A stretch of 44,508 bases of DNA from positions 1 through 44,508 of the forward strand of contig JANQGQ010000027.1 in NCBI GenBank assembly GCA_028277185.1. The letters run 5' to 3'. Shown one piece after another: positions 18,766 through 27,406 of the stretch. Position 1 is the stretch's first letter. Each line of letters starts with the position of its first letter. A program made the translations under genes and the position numbers. The DNA is from Woeseiaceae bacterium (GTDB taxonomy: Bacteria > Pseudomonadota > Gammaproteobacteria > Steroidobacterales > Woeseiaceae). The notes beneath the pieces are model-generated. The model worked only from the letters and a program-made list of their open reading frames with translations. It was not told the DNA's origin and did no database searches.

Positions 18766-19079
18766 TTGAACGGTGGCGCGTCGGACGATTCTGAGAGCTT
18801 GAGTGCACGCAGCGCGCGCGCCTTGGCTTCGATCGCATCACTGCGCGCGCGCTGATAATCGCGCTCGTTGAGTTTTTGCTGGGCTGACTCGAGGTACGTC
18901 TCCGCAGTAGCCAGCTCCTGGGCGGCGGCATCCGCCGGTCCGGCTTCCCTGGCAACCGCGATAGCCTGGCGCGCATCCGACATTTCCTGAACCGGCGGAG
19001 CCGTCTCGCACGCACTCGTCAGGGCCAGAACGGCCGCGAACGCAGCGGGTAACAGGATGACAGATCGCAGGTCGAGCAT
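18762..19079 (-). CDS. DUF4398-type lipoprotein
   Basis: Predicted lipoprotein of 105 residues. The ATG at 19077-19079 gives a clean lipoprotein signal peptide ending in the lipobox LTSAC, with lipidation at Cys24. An upstream in-frame start would add 23 residues in front and spoil it. The mature part is mostly charged helix (about 45-95; AETYLESAQQKLNERDYQRA), the DUF4398 pattern, a family often found next to OmpA-like proteins; no such gene is adjacent here. Residues after the lipobox (E-T) do not give the Asp+2 inner-membrane retention signal, so outer-membrane anchoring is likely. The stop overlaps the acylphosphatase start. The function is unknown. Confidence 0.82.
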   Translation of the reverse strand: MLDLRSVILLPAAFAAVLALTSACETAPPVQEMSDARQAIAVAREAGPADAAAQELATAETYLESAQQKLNERDYQRARSDAIEAKARALRALKLSESSDAPPFN

Positions 19080-19194
19080 AAAAAATACGCCTGAGACGCC
19101 GGAAATAACAGAGAACGCTAGCAATTGCAGCCACAGGTCGTCAAGCATTACGGCACGCGTTTGCCCCGGTTTGAAGTGTTGTTAAAGTCGCACC

Positions 19195-20156
<962 letters not shown>

Positions 20157-20215
20157 AAGCGGTCGCAAAACACGTCGCGACCTCACGGCGCTATCGAATC
20201 GGCGATTCCGGGCTG

Positions 20216-20266
20216 CTTAGTTGATGCGCAAGGATAGCGGGTGGGCGAATGTCCCTGGCGGGATGG
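20216..20266 (+). repeat. Half copy of the dispersed palindromic repeat (P1 left arm)
   Basis: This 51-base stretch in the wrbA-hda convergent gap matches 32161-32211 with three differences. It holds one complete arm of the P1 palindrome (GATAGCGGGTGGGCGAATGT onward) but stops three bases into the loop, and the complementary arm is missing. It ends four bases before the hda stop codon. Two of the three differences fall inside the arm. The pattern suggests decay or truncation of an originally palindromic copy. Confidence 0.85.
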
Positions 20267-20269
20267 GTT

Positions 20270-20959
20270 CTAGAGAATCCCTTTCTCGAGCACCGTTCGC
20301 ACGAAGGGGACGGTCAGACGCCGCTGTTCCCGGAGGGCCGCGGCGGCCAGCCGGTCGAGAAGATCGTAGAGGCTCCGCAGGTCGCGCCGCGTCCGACGCA
20401 GGAGAAAGCTCACCGTTTCCTTCGGCAGCTCGATGCCCCGGTGCCGGGCGCGCAGCCTCAGTGCGGCCGCGCAGTCCTCGCCGGACAATACCCCGAGCCT
20501 GAATACCGCCAGCCGCATGAGGCGACTGCTGAGATCGGGCAGCATGAACCCGCTCTGACGCGGCGGCCGCACGGACGCAACGGCCAGGCGGTGCTGCCGC
20601 TCCTCCAGCGCGTTGTACAGCCTGAACAGCGCCTGCTCCCAGGCAGGCTGACCGGCGATTCGATCGACGTCGTCGATACACAGGACGGCCCGCTCTTCCA
20701 GTCCGTCCAGAAGCTCGGGGCCGGCGCCCGCCAGACGACCGAGCGGCACGTACATCGCAGCGTCGCCCGCCAGCTCACAGGCTCCCTGCAGCAGATGCGA
20801 CTTCCCGCTTGCCGGCGCGCCCCAGATCCACACGCCGTGAGCCTCGGGCTCCGTCGCGAACGCGGTGAGCGCCGCGACCGCGCCTTCGTTGCCGGTTGGA
20901 AGAAAGCTCTCGAAGACGGCGTGGTCGTCCAGCCGAAGATTCAGCAGCAGCTGGCTCAC
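20270..20959 (-). CDS. hda: DnaA regulatory inactivator Hda
   Basis: AAA+ protein related to DnaA domain III. With the DNA-loaded beta clamp it stimulates hydrolysis of DnaA-bound ATP and prevents over-initiation of replication. The 229-residue product (E. coli 233) has an N-terminal clamp-binding segment QLLLNLRL (residues 3-10), Walker A GAPASGKSH (about 47-55), a Walker B region LCIDDVDRI, and the arginine-finger/sensor region toward the C-terminus. The start is GTG (20957-20959), overlapping the PerM stop as GTGA. It is the last gene of the leftward DUF2066/CDP-OH-P/PerM/hda unit. Confidence 0.95.
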   Translation of the reverse strand: MSQLLLNLRLDDHAVFESFLPTGNEGAVAALTAFATEPEAHGVWIWGAPASGKSHLLQGACELAGDAAMYVPLGRLAGAGPELLDGLEERAVLCIDDVDRIAGQPAWEQALFRLYNALEERQHRLAVASVRPPRQSGFMLPDLSSRLMRLAVFRLGVLSGEDCAAALRLRARHRGIELPKETVSFLLRRTRRDLRSLYDLLDRLAAAALREQRRLTVPFVRTVLEKGIL

Positions 20960-22044
20960 GTACCCTCGCCGTGCTGCCGCTCGACCGACTCGATGAGCGA
21001 CGCGGCCTCGGGATGCTCCCTGAGATATCGGTCGTACGCGAATCGCGTCAGCACCGACAGCACGGCGGCAGCCGGCAGAGCAAGCAAAATGCCGAAGAAA
21101 CCGAACAACTGGCCGCCGGCCGCAATCGCAAAGATCACGATCACCGGGTGGAGCCCGATCTTGTCACCGACGAGTTTCGGCGTCAGCACCGAACCCTCGA
21201 GGAACTGCGCTACGGTGAACGTCGCGACGACACCCAAAAGCGGCCAGAGCGGGCTCGGCTCGAGCAACACGGTCATCGAGGCCAGCGCGAGTCCAAACAC
21301 CAGGCCGAGATAGGGCACGAAACTCACCAGGCCGGCGACCACGCCGATCGCGATTGCATAGTCGACCCCGACGAGCGTCAGTCCGACCGAGTACATGAAC
21401 GCCAGAGCCAGCATCACGAGGAGCTGTCCGCGCAGGAATGCTCCGAGAACCTCGTCGGTCTCCCCCGCAAGCCGGAAGACGGTTTCCTGCTGGCTCTCGG
21501 GCACGAGAGAGCCGAGCCGGACGACGATACCGTCCCAGTCGCGCAGCATGTAAAACGTCAGGATCGGCACCAGAAAGAGGCTGATGACGGCGGTAGCCAA
21601 TGCGCCGCCGCCGCGCGAAACCGACGTAAACAGCATGCTGCCCCACTCGCCGGCCATTTCGCTGTAGCGTGACAGAAAGGCACCGATCCCGACGCCCGCG
21701 TCGGGATCTATGTCGAGCAAGGGCGCAAGCCTGGGCAGCCAGACGTCCTCGAGGTTTCGCGCGATGTCCGGCAGCGCCGCGACCAGCGCGGCAACCTGCT
21801 GCTGTACGAGCGGTCCGACGAGCAGGACCAGGAGCGCGAGCACTGCGATCGTCAATGCGAACACGAAGACGACGGCCAGCGAACGCGGCAGACGCAACCG
21901 TTCGAGACGGTCCGCAAGGGGATCGCCGAGGTACGCAAACAGCGCCGCCGCGACGAAGGGCGTCAGTATCGGGGCCAGCAGATACAGCAGCCAGCCCGCC
22001 AGAGCGACCGCGATCAGCCAGTTGGTTTTGAGCTTAGTTTCCAT
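20956..22044 (-). CDS. perM: AI-2E family transporter (PerM-like)
   Basis: Multi-pass inner-membrane protein of the AI-2E transporter family (PerM/YdiK/TqsA group). Substrates vary or are unknown, and autoinducer-2 transport should not be assumed. The 362-residue product has about eight predicted helices: N-terminal pairs at about 10-85, then a long soluble loop (about 90-150) and C-terminal helices. The family signature is near the end (EGSVLTPKLVGDKIGLHPV and ILLALPAAAVLSVL). The ATG at 22042-22044 begins METKLKTNWLIAVAL. It is upstream of and coupled to hda, as in other Gammaproteobacteria. Confidence 0.92.
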   Translation of the reverse strand: METKLKTNWLIAVALAGWLLYLLAPILTPFVAAALFAYLGDPLADRLERLRLPRSLAVVFVFALTIAVLALLVLLVGPLVQQQVAALVAALPDIARNLEDVWLPRLAPLLDIDPDAGVGIGAFLSRYSEMAGEWGSMLFTSVSRGGGALATAVISLFLVPILTFYMLRDWDGIVVRLGSLVPESQQETVFRLAGETDEVLGAFLRGQLLVMLALAFMYSVGLTLVGVDYAIAIGVVAGLVSFVPYLGLVFGLALASMTVLLEPSPLWPLLGVVATFTVAQFLEGSVLTPKLVGDKIGLHPVIVIFAIAAGGQLFGFFGILLALPAAAVLSVLTRFAYDRYLREHPEAASLIESVERQHGEGT

Positions 22045-22054
22045 GCGCGTTCCC

Positions 22055-22606
22055 CTACACCGTACGCTGTCGGTTTGCGCGGCGCGACCATGACAGTACG
22101 TAATCCACGCCGCTGATCACGACCGTGACGAAGGTTGCCGCGCCGAGGACCATGAGCATCGCTTCGCCGGGCCACCCGGTGCTTGCGGCGCACAGTACTG
22201 CCGTCACGAATGCGAGGGTCAGCACCGTGTTCAGCTTGCTCACGAGCGTCGGTTCGCCCGGCACCGGACCAATGAGAAAGTTGTACGCCGTTGCCCCGCC
22301 CACGATCACCAGATCGCGCAGGATTACGACCACGGTCAACCACGGCGGAATCAGCCCGACGACTGTCAGCGTTACGAACATTCCGGCCACGAGCAGCTTG
22401 TCGGCGGCGGGATCCAGCAGCGCGCCGAGCCGCGTGTACCAGCCGTAGCGTCGCGCGAGAACGCCATCCAGTCCGTCCGACAGCGCGGCGACGACAAACA
22501 GGAGCAGCGCAGCCGGATAGCGATCCGCAAGAATCAACAGGAGTATCGGCGCGATCAGCAGCATCCGCGATACCGTAATCGCATTGGGAATCCAGGCGAA
22601 ACTCAT
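22055..22606 (-). CDS. CDP-alcohol phosphatidyltransferase (PgsA or CLS-type)
   Basis: Integral-membrane phospholipid enzyme of 183 residues. It shows the full CDP-alcohol motif D-G-x2-D-G-x2-A-R-x8-G-x3-D-x3-D, starting SDGLDGVLARR at about residue 43, so it should transfer a phosphatidyl group from CDP-diacylglycerol to an alcohol. The length equals PgsA (phosphatidylglycerophosphate synthase). However, the RDLVIVGGA and PTLVSKLNT segments recall the mitochondrial/actinobacterial-type cardiolipin synthase (CLS_cap, CRLS1), so the acceptor is unresolved. The ATG at 22604-22606 lies 17 bases after the DUF2066 gene, and perM follows in 10 bases. Confidence 0.85.
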   Translation of the reverse strand: MSFAWIPNAITVSRMLLIAPILLLILADRYPAALLLFVVAALSDGLDGVLARRYGWYTRLGALLDPAADKLLVAGMFVTLTVVGLIPPWLTVVVILRDLVIVGGATAYNFLIGPVPGEPTLVSKLNTVLTLAFVTAVLCAASTGWPGEAMLMVLGAATFVTVVISGVDYVLSWSRRANRQRTV

Positions 22607-22623
22607 GCCGCAAACTATCTCAT

Positions 22624-23739
22624 TCAGTTGCGCGTGGTGCCGCTTGCGTCGTAGAAGAACTCGAGGGAGTCGCCGGGCTCGGCCAGACCGGGGCCGAGCG
22701 TCCCGGCGATGCGTTCGCTCTCGAGGAAGCCGGCGAATCTGAGTGCCCGCGCAAGCCGCTCGGCGCCGCCGCGAACGTTTACGGAATAGCGAATCGTGTC
22801 GCCGACCACCTCGTCGATTGCGAACGCCTCGATCGCCGCGATATCGCCCAGCCGCTGCTGCAGCTCGCCGAACGCGTCGACGGTCTGCACGCCGGACATC
22901 GTGAGGACCACGGTTCTCAGCGGTGCGTCGCCGCGAACCGCGAAGGCCCGTGACAACCGGTCGGCAACCTGCGGCACCACTTGCTCCGGCTCGCCGAGCA
23001 TCGCCGTACGTTCGGTTCCGAGATAGTGCCGCCAGCGCCCGGCTTGCTGGCCGCTGGCGTCCACGAGGCCGATGAGTATCGAGCTGACGTCGTAGCGCGT
23101 CGACGATTCGAGGATCACCTCGTCGAAACCGCCGCGAACGTCGGCGAAGGTCACGCGCCCGAGTTCCTCGGCGTCGAGCAGCGGCAAAAGCACGGGTAAG
23201 CCGCGACGCTCGGCAAGCTTCAGAACGCGCTCGCGGAGCAGGCGATAACGATCGGCCGCCCGCTCGTCCTCGACGGCCTGCAGCGGATCGTCGACGCCGA
23301 GGATTTCCCGCTGGCCGTCGCCCCAGTCGACGGCCAGCCACACCAGCGTCGCGGGCCGGTCCGAGCCCCATACGGTCTGTCCCGCCGATTTCAGCACCTC
23401 TTCCAGCGCTTCGCCGTCGAAGGTCACGAAAAGCGTGTCGTCGGGACCGGGACTGAAGCGCACCACGTACGCGGCGGGATCGGGGAACAGGGCGTCCATC
23501 AGCTCCGGATCGCGGGCCAGCTCGCCGCCGGATACGCGCAGCAGGACATCGAACAGCGCGATGCGATACGCGTCCGCGCGAGGATTCCGGGCTTCCCGAT
23601 CGACGGCGACTTCAGCCGTATACAGCGCAGCGACGTCGGCGGCTCCCGCCGGCACGATACTCGCCAGGATGGCGGCGGCGATCAACGCGCGGAGCGAAGC
23701 GCGGACAGCAGTTATGGACAAGGGCAGTTTCCAGTGCAC
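22624..23739 (-). CDS. DUF2066 domain-containing exported protein
   Basis: Conserved gammaproteobacterial protein of unknown function, 371 residues. The N-terminus has positively charged residues and a hydrophobic stretch ending [10 protein letters not shown] (about residues 25-34), indicating Sec export; the rest is soluble. The DUF2066 region begins [17 protein letters not shown] and continues through [14 protein letters not shown]. The start is GTG at 23737-23739; no ATG gives a complete signal peptide. It diverges from purM by 46 bases and heads the leftward unit ending in hda, an order conserved around purMN in pseudomonads. Confidence 0.88.
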   Translation of the reverse strand: MHWKLPLSITAVRASLRALIAAAILASIVPAGAADVAALYTAEVAVDREARNPRADAYRIALFDVLLRVSGGELARDPELMDALFPDPAAYVVRFSPGPDDTLFVTFDGEALEEVLKSAGQTVWGSDRPATLVWLAVDWGDGQREILGVDDPLQAVEDERAADRYRLLRERVLKLAERRGLPVLLPLLDAEELGRVTFADVRGGFDEVILESSTRYDVSSILIGLVDASGQQAGRWRHYLGTERTAMLGEPEQVVPQVADRLSRAFAVRGDAPLRTVVLTMSGVQTVDAFGELQQRLGDIAAIEAFAIDEVVGDTIRYSVNVRGGAERLARALRFAGFLESERIAGTLGPGLAEPGDSLEFFYDASGTTRN

Positions 23740-23756
23740 TCACGACGCTCTATTAT
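23728..23756 (+). promoter_or_regulatory. Putative sigma-70 promoter of purMN
   Basis: TTTCCA (23728-23733, four of six matches to TTGACA) and TATTAT (23751-23756, five of six matches to TATAAT) are separated by 17 bases. Transcription would start near 23763, about 23 bases before the purM ATG. The -35 lies over the start codon of the divergent DUF2066 gene. I could not identify a PurR operator with confidence. Confidence 0.5.
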
Positions 23757-23785
23757 ATCGGTCCCGCAGCGTTTGCCACGATTCG

Positions 23786-24802
23786 ATGGCCGATCCCCGC
23801 CTCACTTACAAAGACGCCGGCGTCGATATTGACGCCGGCAACGCACTCATCGAGCGCATCAAGCCGATCGTGGCCCGCACCCGTCGGCCCGAGGTAGTCG
23901 CCGGGCTGGGAGGGTTCGGCGGCCTGTTCGAGCTCGGCAATCGCTACCGCGAACCGGTACTCGTGTCGGGCACGGACGGCGTCGGGACCAAGCTGCTGCT
24001 GGCGCAGGCGCTGGGCCGTCACGGTACGATCGGTCAGGACCTGGTCGCGATGTGCGTCAACGATATCCTCGTCCAGGGCGCCGAACCGCTGTTTTTCCTC
24101 GACTATTTCGCTTGCGGCAAACTCGACGTCGACGTCGCCAGCGACGTGATCGCGGGCATTGCCGCCGGCTGCGAACTGGCGGGTGCCGCACTGATCGGAG
24201 GCGAAACCGCGGAGATGCCGGACATGTACGGCCCCGGGGAGTACGACCTGGCCGGTTTCGCCGTCGGCGTCGTCGAAAAACGCGCGATCCTCGACGGTCG
24301 GGCCGTCGATGAGAACGACGCGCTGATCGCGCTGGCGTCGAGCGGCCCGCATTCAAACGGCTATTCGCTGATCCGCAAGGTCCTCGAACGCGATCCTGCC
24401 GCCGAGTTCGCCGGCCGCCCGGCGGCGGACTGCCTCCTCGAGCCGACGCGAATCTATGTGAAACCGGTTCGCGCGCTACTCGATCAGGTCGAGGTCCACG
24501 CCCTTGCGCATATCACCGGCGGGGGCTTAAGCGAGAATCTGCCCCGCGTGTTGCCGGATGGCCTCGCGGCGGCCGTCGATACGGCAAGCCTCGAACCCGG
24601 CCCGGTGTTCGAGTGGCTCCAGTCGGTCGGCAATGTCGCCGAAAGCGAGATGCGGCGGACCTTCAATCTCGGCGTCGGTATGGTCGCCGTAGTGGCTCCG
24701 GGGGACGTCGCGAAGACGCTGGGCCTTCTGCGCGACGCAGGCGAGCGGGCATGGCAGATCGGCACGGTAGTCCGCGGCCCTGGCGAGGTAGCCTACGTTT
24801 GA
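23786..24802 (+). CDS. purM: Phosphoribosylformylglycinamidine cyclo-ligase (AIR synthetase)
   Basis: Fifth step of de novo purine synthesis: ATP-dependent ring closure of FGAM to aminoimidazole ribonucleotide. The 338-residue product (E. coli 345) has the PurM markers [19 protein letters not shown] near the N-terminus, [14 protein letters not shown] (about 63-76), the [17 protein letters not shown] stretch, [11 protein letters not shown] and [13 protein letters not shown]. The ATG at 23786 begins [13 protein letters not shown]; in-frame codons further upstream lack similarity. The stop overlaps purN as TTGA, giving the standard purM-purN operon. Confidence 0.97.
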   Translation: MADPRLTYKDAGVDIDAGNALIERIKPIVARTRRPEVVAGLGGFGGLFELGNRYREPVLVSGTDGVGTKLLLAQALGRHGTIGQDLVAMCVNDILVQGAEPLFFLDYFACGKLDVDVASDVIAGIAAGCELAGAALIGGETAEMPDMYGPGEYDLAGFAVGVVEKRAILDGRAVDENDALIALASSGPHSNGYSLIRKVLERDPAAEFAGRPAADCLLEPTRIYVKPVRALLDQVEVHALAHITGGGLSENLPRVLPDGLAAAVDTASLEPGPVFEWLQSVGNVAESEMRRTFNLGVGMVAVVAPGDVAKTLGLLRDAGERAWQIGTVVRGPGEVAYV

Positions 24803-25446
24803 GCGAAGCGCGTACCGCGGTCCTGATCTCGGGGACCGGCACCAACCTTCAGGCCTTCATCGACCGCGCCGCGGCAGACTCGCTCGCCGCGACCCTTGCC
24901 CTCGTCCTGTCGAACCGCGGCGACGCCTACGGCCTGGTGAGAGCGGGGAACGCCGGGCTGCCAACAGCCGTCATCGACCATCGCGACTATGCCTCGCGCG
25001 AGGCCTTCGATCGCGAGATCGCCGCCAGGCTCGACGCCCATGACATCGAGTTCGTGATCCTGGCTGGCTTCATGCGCATCCTGAGCCCCTGGTTCGTCGG
25101 GCAATACATCGGCCGCCTGCTCAACGTCCATCCGGCGCTTCTGCCCCTCTATCCTGGCCTCGACACGCACCGACGCGTACTCGACAGCGGCGACCGCTTT
25201 CACGGCAGCACCGTGCATTTCGTGACCGAGGAACTCGATGCAGGACCGTCGGTTCTGCAAGGCCGCCTCCCGGTAGCACCGTCCGTCGACGCCGCAGAGC
25301 TGGCCCGGCGGGTACAGACCATCGAACACAGGATCTACCCCGATGCTCTGAACTGGCTTGCAAGCGGCCGCCTGCGCTACGTGGACGGCCGCGCCGTTCT
25401 CGATGACAAAGTGCTCGACTCGCCGGTCGTTCGCGAATTCCAGTAA
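24799..25446 (+). CDS. purN: Phosphoribosylglycinamide formyltransferase
   Basis: Third step of de novo purine synthesis: formyl transfer from 10-formyltetrahydrofolate to GAR. The 215-residue product (E. coli 212) starts with the nucleotide loop [15 protein letters not shown]. It has the catalytic Asn and His in [12 protein letters not shown], and the catalytic Asp in [13 protein letters not shown]. The start is TTG at 24799-24801, overlapping the purM stop as TTGA. No ATG lies close by, and similarity begins at once ([11 protein letters not shown]). It converges on dcd. Confidence 0.95.
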   Translation: MSEARTAVLISGTGTNLQAFIDRAAADSLAATLALVLSNRGDAYGLVRAGNAGLPTAVIDHRDYASREAFDREIAARLDAHDIEFVILAGFMRILSPWFVGQYIGRLLNVHPALLPLYPGLDTHRRVLDSGDRFHGSTVHFVTEELDAGPSVLQGRLPVAPSVDAAELARRVQTIEHRIYPDALNWLASGRLRYVDGRAVLDDKVLDSPVVREFQ

Positions 25447-25458
25447 ACGGAAGCGCCG

Positions 25459-25480
25459 GTGGCGACGTGCCGGTCGCCGC
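25459..25480. terminator. Hairpin between convergent purN and dcd
   Basis: GTGGCGAC (25459-25466) and GTCGCCGC (25473-25480) can pair as an 8-bp stem (one G-U) around a six-base loop. It occupies most of the 33-base gap between the convergent stop codons. There is no U-run on either side, so a strong intrinsic terminator is not shown. Its place suggests a two-way transcription stop. Confidence 0.4.
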
Positions 25481-26046
25481 TACGCCTTCGGCAGGGTCAC
25501 GCCAACCTGCCCCTGATACTTGCCGCCGCGATCGCGGTACGACGTCTCGCAGACTTCGTCCGACTCGAGAAACAGCATTTGAGCGACGCCTTCGTTGGCG
25601 TAGATCTTCGCGGGCAGCGGCGTCGTGTTCGAGAACTCGAGCGTCACGTGCCCTTCCCATTCGGGTTCCAGCGGCGTGACGTTGACGATGATCCCACAGC
25701 GGGCGTAGGTCGACTTGCCGAGACAGATCGTCAGCACGTTGCGCGGAATCCGGAAGTACTCGACCGTGCGCGCCAGCGCGAAGGAGTTCGGCGGGATGAC
25801 GCAGACGTCGTTCCGGATATCGACAAAGCTCGAGTCGTCAAACGATTTCGGATCGACGACGGCTGAATTGATGTTCGTGAATATCTTGAACTCGTCCGCG
25901 CAGCGCACGTCGTAACCGTAGCTCGACGTCCCGTAGGACACGATGCGGCCGTCGCCGTTCTCCCGGACCTGCCCGGGCTCGAAAGGCTCGATCATGCCCG
26001 CCTCGGCGGCCATCCGGCGTATCCAGCGGTCCGACTTGATGCTCAT
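25480..26046 (-). CDS. dcd: dCTP deaminase
   Basis: Trimeric enzyme that deaminates dCTP to dUTP, feeding dTMP synthesis. The 188-residue product (E. coli 193) has the Dcd motifs [12 protein letters not shown] at the N-terminus, SSYGYDVR (about 41-48), [10 protein letters not shown] (about 110-119, with the catalytic Arg region) and [10 protein letters not shown], which includes the catalytic Glu. Nothing indicates the bifunctional dUTPase variant. The ATG at 26044-26046 overlaps the apbC stop by one base (TGATG), so it is coupled to apbC, a pairing conserved in many Gammaproteobacteria. Confidence 0.95.
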   Translation of the reverse strand: MSIKSDRWIRRMAAEAGMIEPFEPGQVRENGDGRIVSYGTSSYGYDVRCADEFKIFTNINSAVVDPKSFDDSSFVDIRNDVCVIPPNSFALARTVEYFRIPRNVLTICLGKSTYARCGIIVNVTPLEPEWEGHVTLEFSNTTPLPAKIYANEGVAQMLFLESDEVCETSYRDRGGKYQGQVGVTLPKA

Positions 26047-27185
26047 CAGCTCTCTTCCACCACGATCTTCGGAAACGCCGCGGAATAGTCTCTGCCCTGC
26101 CCCGCAAGGGCCGCCGTAGTCCGGCGCGCCGCGCGGAAGAAGGCGGCGGCGGCCGGGCCGCCCGGGTCGGCAACGACGGTCGGCCGGCCCGCGTCCGTCG
26201 TCTCGCGAATTCCTGCGTCCAGCGGCAATTGCCCCAGAAGGTCGACGTCGAAGTCCGCCACCATCTGCTCGGCGCCGCCGCTGCCGAACACGGCGCTCTC
26301 GTGGCCGCACTTCTCGCAGCGGTGAATGCTCATGTTTTCGATGACCCCGAGTACCGGGATCGACACCTTGCGGAACATCGCGAGGCCTTTGCGCGCATCG
26401 ATCGCGGCGATGTCCTGCGGCGTCGTCACGACGACCGCGCCCGAAACGGGAACCTGCTGAGACAGCGTGAGCTGAATGTCACCCGTCCCCGGAGGCATAT
26501 CGACGATGAGGTAGTCGAGATCGCCCCAGCGAGTCTGGCCCAGCATCTGGTTGAGGGCCGAAGTCACCATCGGTCCGCGCCAGACCATCGGCTGATCCGG
26601 ATCGATCAGAAACCCGATCGACATGACGGCGAGACCGTGCGCCTCGAGCGGCAGCATGCTCTTGCCGTCCTCGCTCACCGGACGCTCACCGACCAGACCC
26701 AGCATATGCGGCTGGCTCGGACCGTAGATGTCGGCATCGAGCAAGCCGACACGCCCTCCATCGGCGGCGATGGCCAGTGCGAGATTTACGGCCACCGTGG
26801 ACTTGCCTACGCCGCCCTTGCCGGAAGCAACGGCTATCACGTTGCTGACCCCCGGGAGCGGCGAGAGGTTGCGCTGGACGCCGTGCGCGACGACGCGGGT
26901 CGTGAACGTGACGTCCTCGAGTTCCGCGCCTGCGGCCTCGCAGAGCCGCGCCGCGATCGCCGCGTGCGCGCCTGACGCCGGCAGGCCGAGTTCGACCCGG
27001 GCCACCCGGCCCTCGATGGTTACCGCCGCCATCTCGCCGAGCGTGCGGCCAAAGTCGTCTAAAAACAGGCCCGAAAGGGCCTCTTTCACAGGTGAATCTG
27101 ATGACACGGTCACACTTCCAGTGAGGGTATTAGGTAAAATTTCGGCTGATTCCGCTGCCGTCGCAGCCGGAACGGGGGCGTCCAT
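26046..27185 (-). CDS. apbC: Iron-sulfur cluster carrier ATPase ApbC/Mrp
   Basis: Cytosolic P-loop NTPase that binds and delivers 4Fe-4S clusters to apoproteins. The 379-residue product (E. coli Mrp 369) has an N-terminal MIP18-like domain (about 30-105), the deviant Walker [17 protein letters not shown] at about 125-140, the [14 protein letters not shown] motif, and the cluster-binding pair CEKC in [10 protein letters not shown]. The ATG at 27183-27185 is used; the first 30 residues are poorly conserved, so a later GTG start is possible. It overlaps dcd and diverges from the HEAT-kinase gene by 221 bases. Confidence 0.93.
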   Translation of the reverse strand: MDAPVPAATAAESAEILPNTLTGSVTVSSDSPVKEALSGLFLDDFGRTLGEMAAVTIEGRVARVELGLPASGAHAAIAARLCEAAGAELEDVTFTTRVVAHGVQRNLSPLPGVSNVIAVASGKGGVGKSTVAVNLALAIAADGGRVGLLDADIYGPSQPHMLGLVGERPVSEDGKSMLPLEAHGLAVMSIGFLIDPDQPMVWRGPMVTSALNQMLGQTRWGDLDYLIVDMPPGTGDIQLTLSQQVPVSGAVVVTTPQDIAAIDARKGLAMFRKVSIPVLGVIENMSIHRCEKCGHESAVFGSGGAEQMVADFDVDLLGQLPLDAGIRETTDAGRPTVVADPGGPAAAAFFRAARRTTAALAGQGRDYSAAFPKIVVEES

Positions 27186-27247
27186 TGTAGCGAAGCTGCC
27201 GGCGTAACCAAGCGCTGCCGGCTCTCGCGGGACGTACCCCGACGATG

Positions 27248-27256
27248 TGGCATAAT
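27248..27256 (+). promoter_or_regulatory. Putative extended -10 promoter of the kinase-PilT operon
   Basis: TGGCATAAT (27248-27256) fits an extended -10 (TGn plus CATAAT) followed by GC-rich GCCGCGT. The same nine bases precede metG at 32459-32467. No -35 box is apparent. Transcription would begin near 27263, leaving a leader of about 144 bases before the kinase ATG. The remainder of the 221-base apbC-kinase gap shows no gene; an upstream frame extension has no recognisable domain. Confidence 0.4.
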
Positions 27257-27406
27257 GCCGCGTCGCGGGAGGGCTGGACGGAACTCGAGCGAAGCATTGG
27301 CTGGTTCAGATCTGAATTTGACAACAATCGCACAGCCCGCCGCCTGGACGCCCGCGTCCGGCGCCGGGGCCTGCGCCGCCGCCGGCAGCTTGCCCGGAGG
27401 GCAGCG

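Noticed and set aside
19161..19188. Promoter for arsC-wrbA (TTGCCC ... TAAAGT)
   Set aside because: The spacing is 16 bases and the -10 match is weak; it would leave almost no leader before the ATG at 19195, so it was not listed as a feature.
27245..27406. 54-residue N-terminal extension of the HEAT-kinase
   Set aside because: Arg-rich low-complexity sequence without its own SD; the ATG at 27407 has GGAGG six bases upstream.
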